Assembly (NCBI GenBank): GCA_036269975.1 | Contig: DATBDL010000281.1 | Span: forward strand, 1-14,902 | Direction: 5' to 3' | Length of the DNA: 14,902 nt | DNA from: DATEPR01 sp036269975 | GTDB taxonomy: Bacteria > Actinomycetota > Actinomycetes > Mycobacteriales > Pseudonocardiaceae | Shown: one piece after another, positions 8,595 through 14,902 of the stretch | Numbering within the stretch: position 1 is the stretch's first letter | Layout: each line of letters starts with the position of its first letter | Program-made: the position numbers and the translations under genes | Notes under the pieces: generated by a model | The model's input: only the letters and a program-made list of their open reading frames with translations | Told to the model about the DNA's origin: nothing | The model's database searches: none

Positions 8595-9356
8595 ATCGCG
8601 CCATTGTGATGGATCGCACCGACAACACCGTACCGGCACCCCGCACGAACACCATTGGTCGGCCAGGGGGGCCACGACATCGCCAGCGGTGACAGACCCT
8701 GCCGTACGGCGACAAACTCCGAGCGCATCGATACGCGTGTCATCCCATTCGGCGGGCGTTCCACTGTGACGAGTTGGTATCGCCGCGACTGTCGCCGCGA
8801 GGTGGTCTGGATGGCGGGTGGGGACTACCCAGGTACTGGACCGGGAGCCGATCTGTGATGTCGCAATGGTTGTCGCCTGGTGGGTGCGGAATTCCGGGAA
8901 AGTCGCGTACTCCGCGTCGATCTCCAATACCAGTGCCGCGCGCAGGAACGGCGGGGTGAGCATGCCGAGGTAGAAACCGACCGCCGCGCCGCCGCGTGCC
9001 TTGACGCCCCTGGTTGTCGCGCGGCGGCTGGTCCTGGCCAGTTTCCGCAACGACGGGGCCGGCGGATGCCGGCGGTTGGCGTCGGGGTGGCGGACGTTGC
9101 CGATGCGTACGCCGTCCCGGTCGATCCGGATGCCGGTCGGCCAGTTGACGAAGACGTACATGCTGTTGGTGAAGATCCACACCAGCAGCGCGGCCGCTGC
9201 CGGCACGAGGAACGCCTCCTGGCCGGTCACGCCGCCGAACACCGCCGCCAGCACCACGATGACCGGCATGCCGACGCCCAGCAGCACGGCCACCGGTCGC
9301 AGCGCCGCGCGGTCTTCGACGTAGTCGGTCACGGCGGCGGCCCTGGCGTCTGTCAT
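8595..9356 (-). CDS. two-TM membrane protein with PH-like region, reading frame open into jetA
   Basis: ATG at 9356 opens a frame with two hydrophobic segments, at about residues 21-43 (PVAVLLGVGMPVIVVLAAVF) and 48-71 (FLVPAAAALLVWIFTNSMY), then a basic cytoplasmic part. WPTGIRIDRDGVRIGNV, FLRAALVLEIDAEYATFP and STWVVPTRHPDHLAATVAAI resemble small actinobacterial membrane proteins with a PH-like domain; I recognise the type but cannot name a family. Recognisable coding ends near 8780 (residue 193). The next 61 codons up to the JetA methionine have no stop, but G/C at third positions is only about 55 percent and six Cys appear in residues 215-247, so this part looks mostly intergenic. Whether translation stops, restarts or yields a membrane-tethered JetA fusion cannot be decided here. 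A GAGG lies 10 bases before the start, and the ATG overlaps an upstream stop as ATGA. Confidence 0.6.
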
Positions 9357-9433
9357 GGTGTCGTCGCCTCGATCACGCTGCGGGTCAGCTCGTCGGCTAC
9401 GTCCTGCTCGGTGTGCTCAGACTCCTCGTTCAT
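9353..9433 (-). CDS. very small ORF coupled to the membrane protein, or 3' end of the gene before it
   Basis: ATG at 9433 opens a 26-residue acidic peptide (NEESEHTEQDVADELTRSV and a short tail) whose TGA overlaps the membrane-protein ATG as ATGA. The same frame is open upstream to 9571, and its codons between about 9550 and 9433 have better G/C third-position bias than the overlapping frame of the preceding small gene. That suggests this may be the displaced C-terminal end of that preceding gene after a frame change, rather than a separate gene. No clear Shine-Dalgarno precedes 9433; a GTG at 9466 would add 11 residues. Confidence 0.35.
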   Translation of the reverse strand: MNEESEHTEQDVADELTRSVIEATTP

Positions 9434-9734
9434 GACGAATCGCCCGTTCGGCTGTTGACACACCGTGAGTCGGGACCTGGTTATCTGCTCGCTGTCGCGG
9501 TGCCGGAGTACGTCGAGCGTCCGTACGCCGGCCGGCTGTTCTTGGCACAGCCATCGCTTTCGTGGCCGCATCCGTCACCTGTGCGAGCAGGCCGGCCAGG
9601 TCGGGCAAACCGGCGGCACCAGCCATCTTGGTCAACGACTGCCCCACACCGTTCGCCGTCGACCTGGCTGTCTCGACGAGGCCGAGAATCCGGCCGCTCG
9701 CCGCATCCAGTTCGCCAGGGCGCACCGACATCAT
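9417..9734 (-). CDS. small helical protein, possibly ESX/WXG100-like, C-terminus probably frameshifted
   Basis: ATG at 9734 gives a 105-residue protein that begins MMSVRPGELDAASGRILGLV and continues with two amphipathic helices (ETARSTANGVGQSLTKMAGA, then DLAGLLAQVTDAATKAM). This N-terminal layout is reminiscent of small actinobacterial type VII (WXG100/EspC-like) proteins, but no WXG motif is seen, so the assignment is weak. AAGGTG sits 6 bases before the ATG, which favours 9734 over GTG 9743. After residue 60 (around 9555) the frame turns Arg/Pro-rich with third-position G/C near 46 percent, while the frame one base further on carries better-looking coding sequence into the small ORF ending at 9353. 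A +1 shift (an extra base) near 9530-9560 would explain this. Spacing to the gene upstream is 36 bases from the chosen ATG. Confidence 0.45.
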   Translation of the reverse strand: MMSVRPGELDAASGRILGLVETARSTANGVGQSLTKMAGAAGLPDLAGLLAQVTDAATKAMAVPRTAGRRTDARRTPAPRQRADNQVPTHGVSTAERAIRHERGV

Positions 9735-9740
9735 GACGGT

Positions 9741-9746
9741 CACCTT
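9741..9746 (-). promoter_or_regulatory. ribosome binding site selecting ATG 9734
   Basis: On the minus strand this reads AAGGTG, followed by six bases and then ATG at 9734. It includes the alternative GTG at 9743, so it argues that 9734 (or the next ATG at 9731) is the real start of the small helical protein. Confidence 0.5.
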
Positions 9747-9770
9747 GCGTACACGCTACGGGACCTGCGG

Positions 9771-10379
9771 TCACGGACTCTCGCTAGCCTGGTTCAGCGC
9801 GTTGAGGACGTCCAGGTAGCCGTGGCTGGCCTGCCACAGGTCGTCGGCGGCGGGGGTGATCTTGCCTGGGCGCCAGCGTTGCTCGTCGTAGCCGGTGGTT
9901 CGGTTCTTCAGCGCGCCGAGGCTGACCGCCAGTTCGGCTTCGAGGCGTTCTCGCAGTTGTTCCGGGGTCGGCGCCGGCGGCCGGACCTCGTCGCCTCTAC
10001 CTTCGCGCAGCGCGGCCATTGCCTGCTCGGCCACCCCGGTTTCCGCGTCCCACAACAGCACCGGCCGGTCGATGTGATGATTCCAGATCGGCGCCCGCGC
10101 CGATCGCCACAGCGGCGTTATCGGATTCTTCGACAGACGCGTGGCGGCGGCCCAGTGCCGTGCGCCATGCGGCTCGCCCAGCCACGGGACGTCCTCCGGC
10201 GGCAGGTCCACAACCAGCGCCGCGGCGACCCAGTCGAGATCACGCGCGGCACCCAGTACGTCCCCGACCGCGTATGCCTGGACGACCCGGAACGCGAACA
10301 TCGAAGAGGGCAGGACGGCCAACTCGGCGCACTGCTGTACCAACGCGTCGAGATGATGGACCGCGCGACTCCATTTCAC
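9771..10379 (-). CDS. conserved actinobacterial hypothetical protein (possibly DUF7711 family)
   Basis: This 202-residue soluble protein starts at GTG 10379 with MKWSRAVHHLDALVQQC, continues with YAVGDVLGAARDLDWVAAAL and VVDLPPEDVPWLGEPHGARH, and ends with a helix, YLDVLNALNQA. I know this layout from conserved actinobacterial proteins of unknown function and believe the family is DUF7711, but that is from memory. No signal peptide, membrane segment or catalytic motif is visible. It lies 27 bases downstream of xthA and in the same direction, so it is probably cotranscribed. A weak GAAGG lies about 13 bases before the start. The Trp/His-rich middle could bind a ligand, but nothing here supports a specific function. 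Confidence 0.75.
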   Translation of the reverse strand: MKWSRAVHHLDALVQQCAELAVLPSSMFAFRVVQAYAVGDVLGAARDLDWVAAALVVDLPPEDVPWLGEPHGARHWAAATRLSKNPITPLWRSARAPIWNHHIDRPVLLWDAETGVAEQAMAALREGRGDEVRPPAPTPEQLRERLEAELAVSLGALKNRTTGYDEQRWRPGKITPAADDLWQASHGYLDVLNALNQASESP

Positions 10380-10406
10380 CAGGGCATTCTGCCTTCGAAC
10401 AAACCG

Positions 10407-11273
10407 TCAGGAGGACTGGGGGAGCCGCACCGTTCGGCTGCCCTTGGTGGGGCGGGCGGACGGTGGCGGCACTACCGGGCCGATGTCGCCGTCGGGGGCT
10501 TCGTCCAGGTCGACCATCACCGGTGCGTGGTCGCTGGGGCCGGTGCCTTTCCGCGCCTGCCGGTCCACCCACGCTGCTCGGACCCGTTCTGCCACCGGTG
10601 CGCCGGCCAGAACCAGGTCTATTCGCATTCCCAGATCCTGGTGGAACATGCCGGCCCGGTAGTCCCAGTACGTGAACACCCGTTCGTCGGGCCAGCGGTC
10701 GCGGACCACGTCGTGCAGGCCCAGGTCTCGCAGGGCTGCCAGTGCCTCGCGTTCCGGTGCTGTGACATGGGTCTGGCCCACGTACGCCGCCGGATCGAAC
10801 ACGTCGGCGTCGGTCGGGGCGATGTTCATGTCGCCGCAGACGACCGCCGTTGCCGGGTCGGCTCCTACCATCTCTCCCAGAGCTGCCAGCCATGCCAACT
10901 TGTAGCGGTAATGATCGGAGTCGGGCACGCGGCCGTTCGGTACGTACAGCGAGTGGACCCTGAGCCCGTCGCACACTGCCGAGACCGCTCTGGCCTCCGG
11001 GTTCGGGAAGCCGGGTGCACCGGGGATGCCGACGACGACATCGGCCAGGCCCACCTTCGACAGCAGCGCCACACCGTTGAACTGCGTCTCGCCGTTGACC
11101 GCGATCTCGTAGCCCCGGCTGGCCAGTTCGTCGCCCAACAGACCGGCGAACACGGCGTTCGTGACCTTGGTCTCCTGCAGGCACACCACATCCGGCCGGC
11201 GCTGGTCCAACCACGGCAGCAGCCTCGGCAGCCGCTGCTTCACCGAGTTCACGTTCCACGTCGCGATTCGCAC
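10407..11273 (-). CDS. xthA: exodeoxyribonuclease III
   Basis: This 288-residue enzyme belongs to the exonuclease III / AP-endonuclease family, which cuts DNA 5' to abasic sites and removes nucleotides 3' to 5' in base-excision repair. All signature residues are present: Asn7 in RIATWNVNSV, Glu34 in CLQETKV, Tyr110 in HSLYVPNGR, Asp148 and Asn150 in CGDMNIAPTD, and Asp248/His249 in GTGPSDHAPVMVDL. The frame stays open upstream to 12476 as an antisense-like Arg/Gly-rich shadow of the ketosynthase gene; GTG 11273 is chosen because it places the family N-terminus at residue 1. The catalytic domain ends near residue 256; a Pro-rich tail of 32 residues follows, slightly longer than usual. It starts 35 bases after the ketosynthase stop. 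It is probably a housekeeping repair gene bordering the polyketide cluster. Confidence 0.93.
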   Translation of the reverse strand: MRIATWNVNSVKQRLPRLLPWLDQRRPDVVCLQETKVTNAVFAGLLGDELASRGYEIAVNGETQFNGVALLSKVGLADVVVGIPGAPGFPNPEARAVSAVCDGLRVHSLYVPNGRVPDSDHYRYKLAWLAALGEMVGADPATAVVCGDMNIAPTDADVFDPAAYVGQTHVTAPEREALAALRDLGLHDVVRDRWPDERVFTYWDYRAGMFHQDLGMRIDLVLAGAPVAERVRAAWVDRQARKGTGPSDHAPVMVDLDEAPDGDIGPVVPPPSARPTKGSRTVRLPQSS

Positions 11274-11308
11274 TCCGACCACGGTAGTCGACCCGACCGA
11301 CCACCCGG

Positions 11309-12544
11309 TCACGAGCGGGTCAGCGCCACCACGCAGTTCTGGCCGCCCAGGCCGAAGGCGTTCACCATGGCCGTCTCGATCCGCATCGGACGGGCTTCGT
11401 TGGGGACGTAGTCCAGGTCGCACTCCGGATCGGGCGTGTCCAGGTTGATCGTGGGTGGTGCTGTTCCATCCCGGATCGCCATCGCCGCGACCATGGTGGA
11501 CAGCGCGCCGGACGCGCCGATCAGGTGGCCGACCATCGATTTCGGGGAACTGACGGCGATTCGGTCGGCCGACGGCCCCAGCGCGGCGCGGATGGCCGCC
11601 GATTCGAGGCGGTCGTTGACCTTCGTCGCCGTGCCGCTGGCACAGATGTAGTCGATGTCGGCCGGGTGCAGCGCGGACCGTCGTAGGGTCTGGACGATGG
11701 CGGCGGTGACGTAGGTTGCCGACGGTTCCGGTGCGCTGATGTGGAAGGCGTCGCAGGTCAGGGCGCCGCCGGCGACGGTGGCGTACGACTTGGCGCCGCG
11801 TTCGGCCGCGTGTCCCGCCGACTCCACCACCGCCAGCACCGCGCCTTCCGAGTACACGAATCCGTCCCGGTCGGCGTCGAAGGGTCGGCTGGCCCGGTGT
11901 GGTTCGTCGTTGCGGCGGGACACCGCGCCCAACGACGCGAGGCCGGCCATCATCGCCTGCGTGATCGACGCGTCGGTGCCACCACAGATCACGGCGTCCG
12001 CCTCGCCCGCCGCGATCAGGCGGCGGGCCTCCAGGAACGCGTAGACACCACTCGCGCAGGCCGCCGCCGTCGTCGTCACGAGGCCGTGCAGGCCGAGATC
12101 GATCGCGACCTCGCAGGCGGCCATGTTCGGGATCACCGACGGTACGAAATACGGGCTGAGCCGGCCGGGTGCGGCCGATGCCAGGTGCCTGGCCGCTGCC
12201 TCCGTTTCGCCCATGCCGGCCACTCCGCAGTTGACGACGACGGCGATCCGCTCCGCGTTGTCCGCACCGATCACCAGGCCCGCGTCCGCGACCGCCTCCC
12301 GCGCCGCCGCGATCGCGAACTGGCTGAACCTCGCGGTGCGGGCGGATCGCTTGGCGTCCAGGAACTCGGTCGCGTCGAAACCGGTGACCTGGCCGGCGAT
12401 TCTGGTGGCGAAACCGCTCGTGTCGAACGCCGTGATCGCGCGCACGCCCGACCTGCCCTTCAGCAACGCCTGCCACGTCGACTCGCGGTCGTTGCCGACC
12501 GGTGTGACGGCGCCGAATCCGGTGATGACCGCCGGCTCGATCAT
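11309..12544 (-). CDS. FabF-like ketosynthase of the type II PKS, His303 replaced by Ser
   Basis: This 411-residue protein is a full-length FabF-type beta-ketoacyl-ACP synthase (thiolase fold). Its numbering matches E. coli FabF exactly at the active site: nucleophile Cys163 in TTTAAACASGVYAF, Lys335 and His340 in SSPKSMVGHLIGASG, and a C-terminal FGLGGQN loop. The other catalytic His, normally in an AHGT motif at 303, is Ser here (ICASGTATKVND; codon AGC at 11638-11636). From knowledge of FabF and of non-elongating KS0 domains, loss of this His prevents decarboxylative condensation but can leave acyl transfer to Cys intact. The ATG overlaps the ACP stop as ATGA, so the protein is made with the ACP and probably acts on it. 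Likely roles are starter-unit transfer or an editing/partner function; a condensing role with altered chemistry is less likely. The fold is certain, the role inferred. Confidence 0.9.
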   Translation of the reverse strand: MIEPAVITGFGAVTPVGNDRESTWQALLKGRSGVRAITAFDTSGFATRIAGQVTGFDATEFLDAKRSARTARFSQFAIAAAREAVADAGLVIGADNAERIAVVVNCGVAGMGETEAAARHLASAAPGRLSPYFVPSVIPNMAACEVAIDLGLHGLVTTTAAACASGVYAFLEARRLIAAGEADAVICGGTDASITQAMMAGLASLGAVSRRNDEPHRASRPFDADRDGFVYSEGAVLAVVESAGHAAERGAKSYATVAGGALTCDAFHISAPEPSATYVTAAIVQTLRRSALHPADIDYICASGTATKVNDRLESAAIRAALGPSADRIAVSSPKSMVGHLIGASGALSTMVAAMAIRDGTAPPTINLDTPDPECDLDYVPNEARPMRIETAMVNAFGLGGQNCVVALTRS

Positions 12545-12798
12545 TCCGTCGTTGCGATCCGGTCGTTGACGAAATCGAGCAGCGCCCTCGGCGTCTTCTG
12601 CGCCATCACGTCCTCCTCCGGCAGATCGACGCCGTAGGTGCGCTCGATTCGGCTGACGGTTTCCATGAACGCCAACGAGTCGTAGCCCATGCTCTCGAAC
12701 GTCGCGTCGAGCCGGCTCTCGTCGAAAATGATCGACTCGTCGTCACCCGCCGCTTCGAGAATCAGCTCACGAAGCCGTGGGAAGGTAAGCGTGGTCAT
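12541..12798 (-). CDS. type II polyketide synthase acyl carrier protein
   Basis: This 85-residue protein is an acyl carrier protein. The phosphopantetheine site is Ser41 in FESMGYDSLAFMETVSRIE, matching the GYDSL motif of aromatic polyketide ACPs, followed by the acidic helix region YGVDLPEEDV that partner enzymes recognise. The ATG at 12798 is set by an AGGAG six bases upstream. The gene begins inside the last 32 bases of the chain length factor gene and its TGA overlaps the next ketosynthase ATG. In the pathway it carries malonyl extender units and the growing chain between the KS-alpha/CLF pair and later enzymes. Length and motif are normal for the family. Confidence 0.95.
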   Translation of the reverse strand: MTTLTFPRLRELILEAAGDDESIIFDESRLDATFESMGYDSLAFMETVSRIERTYGVDLPEEDVMAQKTPRALLDFVNDRIATTE

Positions 12799-14026
12799 CG
12801 ATTTCTCCTGTCTCGGTGGAAGGGGCGCGCACTACGACGGCGGTGTTGAATCCGCCGACCCCCCTCGCCAGTACCAGCGCGGTGGCCAGCCGGGCCGGCC
12901 GGCGAGCGGCGGTCACGAGGTCGATCTGGCAGTTCGGGTCGATTCGCGTCGTGCCGACGGTGGGCGGGACGACGCCGTCGCGGATCGCCAGCAGTGCCGT
13001 CGCGACGTCCAAAGCGCCCATGCCCGAGTTCAGCCGGCCGATCATGGTTTTCGGTGCGGTGACCGGGATTCCATGCGGGCCGAAGACCTCGGCGATCGCG
13101 TGCGCCTCCTGCCGGTCCGCGACCGGCAGCCCTGCCGCGTCGGCGAACACGACGTCCACATCGGACGGTACGATGCCGGCGTCGGCGAGGGACTGCCGGA
13201 TCGTACGTGCCACGGCGGGCGGGCGGGCACTGCCGGGGCGTGGGTCGAGCGCGGCCGCGTAGCCGGCGATCTCGCCGTAGATCCGCACGCCACGTGCTCG
13301 TGCCGCCGCCGCGTCCTCCACCACCAGCAGCGCGCCGCCCTCACCGATGACACCGCCGGTCGCGTCGACGTCGAACGGCAGGTACGCCGTCGCCGGATCG
13401 TCGCGGGTGCTCAAATTGCCGGCCGGCAGTTGGGAGATCAATGCCATGGGGCACAACGTGGATTCGACGCCGCCCGCGATCACCAGCTTGGTACCGGCAC
13501 GGATCTGCCGGCGCGCCTGGCCGATCGCGTCCAACCCGCCGGCCTGGTCGGAAACCAGGGCGGCGGCGGGGCCGCGCAGGCTGTGCCGGATCGAGATCTG
13601 GCCGGTGTTCACCGCGTAGAACCACGAGAACGACATGTAGGCGCTGACGTGTTGCGGCCCGTCGTGCCACAGCTTGGCCAGTTCACGTTGACCGAACTCG
13701 AAACCACCGGCCGAGCACGCCGTGACGATGCCGGTGTCGAAATCGTGCAGCGCGGCGGGTTCGGCGCCCGCGTCGGCCAGCGCCCAGTCGGAAACGGCCA
13801 GCGCGAGTTGGGTGATCCGGTCGGTCTGCGGCAACAACCGGCCGGACAGGTGTTGTTCCGGGCTGAAATCGCGGATCTCACCGGCCAGCCGGACCGGATA
13901 GCGATCGGGGTCGAAGCGGGTGATCCGGTCGATCCGGCTGGTGCCCTCGACCGTGGCCCGCCAGTAGTCGGCGACGCCTAGGCCGTTGGGTGCCGCGATA
14001 CCGAGACCCGTGATGACGGCCGTCAC
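12767..14026 (-). CDS. chain length factor (KS-beta) of a type II polyketide synthase
   Basis: This 419-residue protein is the KS-beta / chain length factor that pairs with KS-alpha. The nucleophilic Cys is replaced by Gln161 in ALVSDQAGGLDAIGQARR, the defining mark of chain length factors, and MSFSWFYAVNTGQISIRH is the conserved dimer-side segment. By the numbering of the actinorhodin factor, channel positions are Phe109, Gly112, Leu116 and Phe133; Gly112 and Leu116 are smaller than the Thr and Phe of the octaketide-forming actinorhodin factor, which hints at a longer chain. The start is GTG 14026, overlapping the KS-alpha stop as GTGA. The C-terminus extends 32 bases into the ACP gene. From the family, the heterodimer builds the poly-beta-keto chain on the ACP in the cytoplasm. 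Confidence 0.95.
   Translation of the reverse strand: MTAVITGLGIAAPNGLGVADYWRATVEGTSRIDRITRFDPDRYPVRLAGEIRDFSPEQHLSGRLLPQTDRITQLALAVSDWALADAGAEPAALHDFDTGIVTACSAGGFEFGQRELAKLWHDGPQHVSAYMSFSWFYAVNTGQISIRHSLRGPAAALVSDQAGGLDAIGQARRQIRAGTKLVIAGGVESTLCPMALISQLPAGNLSTRDDPATAYLPFDVDATGGVIGEGGALLVVEDAAAARARGVRIYGEIAGYAAALDPRPGSARPPAVARTIRQSLADAGIVPSDVDVVFADAAGLPVADRQEAHAIAEVFGPHGIPVTAPKTMIGRLNSGMGALDVATALLAIRDGVVPPTVGTTRIDPNCQIDLVTAARRPARLATALVLARGVGGFNTAVVVRAPSTETGEIDDHAYLPTAS
12805..12809 (-). promoter_or_regulatory. ribosome binding site of the ACP gene
   Basis: On the minus strand this reads AGGAG, six bases before ATG 12798. It is the strongest Shine-Dalgarno seen among the polyketide genes here and lies inside the end of the chain length factor gene, consistent with high ACP production independent of coupling. 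Confidence 0.75.
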
Positions 14027-14902
14027 CGGAGCACCAGTTCCGGGCCACGGGCGTCGGCTGGCCGCGACAGCAGCAACGCGCTCTGGAAACCGCCGAAACC
14101 GCTGCCCACGTTGAGTGCCACGTCGACGCGGTGCGGCCGGGCGTGCAGCGGCACGTAGTCCAGATCCAGTTCCGGATCGGGATCGGTCAGGTTCGCGGTC
14201 GGCGGGATCATGCCCTCGGTCATCGCCAGTGCGCAGGCCGCCGTCTCGATGCTGCCGATGGCACCGAGGGAATGGCCGAGCATCGATTTGATCGAACTGA
14301 TCGGCGTGCGGTGCACGTGCTCGCCGAGTGCCCTCTTCAGTGCCGCCGTCTCGTGCCGGTCGTTCTGCCTGGTCGCGGTGCCGTGCGCGCTCACGTAGTC
14401 GATCTCTTCCGGTCGAATGCGGGCGTGGTCCAACGCCACCCGGATCGCCTCCGCCATTTCACGGCCGTCGGTCTTGAGCCCGGTCATGTGGTAGGCGTTG
14501 GTCCTGGTCGCGGCGCCACGGACCTCGGCGTAGATCCGCGCGCCCCTCGCCATCGCGGCCTCGCGTTCCTCGAAGACGAACATCGCGGCACCCTCGCCGA
14601 GCGCGAAACCGTTGCGGCCACGGTCGAACGGCCGCATGGCGTGCTCCGGGTCGGCGTTGGTGTTGGACGTGGCCTTGATCGCGTCGAAACAGGCGACGGT
14701 GATCGGCGCGATCGGCGCCTCGGTGCCGCCGGCGATCACGGCGTCGGCACTGCCTTCCACGATCAGTTCGTACGCGTAGGCCAGCGAGTCGATCCCGGCG
14801 GTGCAGCCGTCCGACACCACGATGGCGGGACCTTCCGCGCCGACCTCCCACGCCACCTCGCTGGCCATCGAACTGGGCACGAAATAGTCGTAGAGGTGCG
14901 GC
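14023..14902 (-). CDS. KS-alpha of a type II polyketide synthase (5' part outside window)
   Basis: The visible 292 residues are the C-terminal two thirds of a KS-alpha; by comparison with the usual length of about 420, some 130-140 N-terminal residues lie beyond the right edge. The first complete codon (14901-14899) begins PHLYDYFVPSSMASEVAW. The active-site Cys is in VVSDGCTAGIDSLAYAYE, the two catalytic His in YVSAHGTATRQND and SSIKSMLGHSLGAIGS, and the C-terminus has the typical NVGSGFGGFQSALLLSRP. The segments APITVACFDAIKATS and HMTGLKTDGREMAEAI are typical of aromatic polyketide KS-alpha rather than fatty-acid FabF. From the family, it catalyses decarboxylative Claisen condensation of malonyl-ACP together with the chain length factor, whose GTG start overlaps its TGA. 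No aromatase, cyclase or ketoreductase is in the window, so the final product class cannot be told. Confidence 0.95.
   Translation of the reverse strand, partial: PHLYDYFVPSSMASEVAWEVGAEGPAIVVSDGCTAGIDSLAYAYELIVEGSADAVIAGGTEAPIAPITVACFDAIKATSNTNADPEHAMRPFDRGRNGFALGEGAAMFVFEEREAAMARGARIYAEVRGAATRTNAYHMTGLKTDGREMAEAIRVALDHARIRPEEIDYVSAHGTATRQNDRHETAALKRALGEHVHRTPISSIKSMLGHSLGAIGSIETAACALAMTEGMIPPTANLTDPDPELDLDYVPLHARPHRVDVALNVGSGFGGFQSALLLSRPADARGPELVLR

Noticed and set aside
8627..8632. TACGGT on the minus strand as a -10 element for a separate jetA promoter.
   Set aside because: It fits TAnnnT and lies about 33 bases before ATG 8594, but no matching -35 element is visible, so the support is too weak to annotate.
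11290..11321. GACCCG/CGGGTC inverted repeat between the ketosynthase and xthA as a terminator.
   Set aside because: Only 6 bp with a 20-base loop, one arm inside the ketosynthase coding end, and no T-run; such repeats are common by chance at this GC content.
9465..11411. A long open frame on the plus strand (648 codons) opposite xthA and the DUF7711-like gene.
   Set aside because: It is antisense to two well-recognised genes, its translation is His/Arg/Gly/Val-rich with no recognisable domain, and long antisense open frames are expected in high-GC actinomycete DNA.
11274..12476. Upstream extension of the xthA frame to 12476.
   Set aside because: The added 401 residues are Arg/Gly-rich and out of frame with the ketosynthase gene that clearly occupies this region.
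12689..13981. A 430-codon plus-strand frame opposite the chain length factor and ACP genes.
   Set aside because: It is the antisense shadow of genes with clear active-site motifs; its own translation shows no domain.

Overview
The window is high-GC DNA with strong G/C preference at third codon positions and frequent GTG/TTG starts, which suggests an actinomycete; the gene content fits a Pseudonocardiales- or Streptomyces-like genome, but the genus cannot be fixed from sequence alone. Every well-supported gene lies on the minus strand, so transcription runs from the right edge toward position 1 in one nearly gap-free block.

Right part (about 14902 to 11309): the core of a type II (aromatic) polyketide synthase cluster. 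In transcription order it holds a KS-alpha cut by the window edge, a chain length factor (KS-beta) with the hallmark Gln161, an acyl carrier protein, and a third, FabF-like ketosynthase. Junctions are GTGA, a 32-base overlap, and ATGA, so translation is probably coupled. The third ketosynthase keeps Cys163, Lys335 and His340 but has Ser where FabF has the catalytic His303. It may therefore be a non-condensing (KS0-like) enzyme, for example an acyl-transfer or priming partner.

Middle (11273 to about 8595): an exodeoxyribonuclease III (xthA) gene, a conserved actinobacterial hypothetical, a small helical protein that vaguely resembles type VII (ESX/WXG100-like) proteins and appears to change frame near its end, and a two-TM protein with a PH-like cytoplasmic region. 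The two-TM reading frame runs without a stop into the next gene.

Left part (8594 to 354): a complete four-gene jetA-jetB-jetC-jetD operon of the Wadjet anti-plasmid system in its actinobacterial form (TIGR02677/DUF2397, TIGR02678/DUF2398, TIGR02680 SMC-like ATPase, TIGR02679/DUF2399 Toprim), which I assign to Wadjet type III. The stop/start overlaps are ATGA, TTGA and TAGTG. From knowledge of the family, JetA is the kleisin-like subunit, JetB the KITE-like subunit and JetC the SMC motor. Together they extrude DNA loops, sense small circular DNA and present it to the JetD nuclease. Walker A, signature, Walker B and Toprim residues are all intact here, so the system looks functional.

Positions 1 to 353 lie beyond the 3' end of jetD. 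They hold one inverted repeat and a possible plus-strand coding remnant, neither firmly supported.
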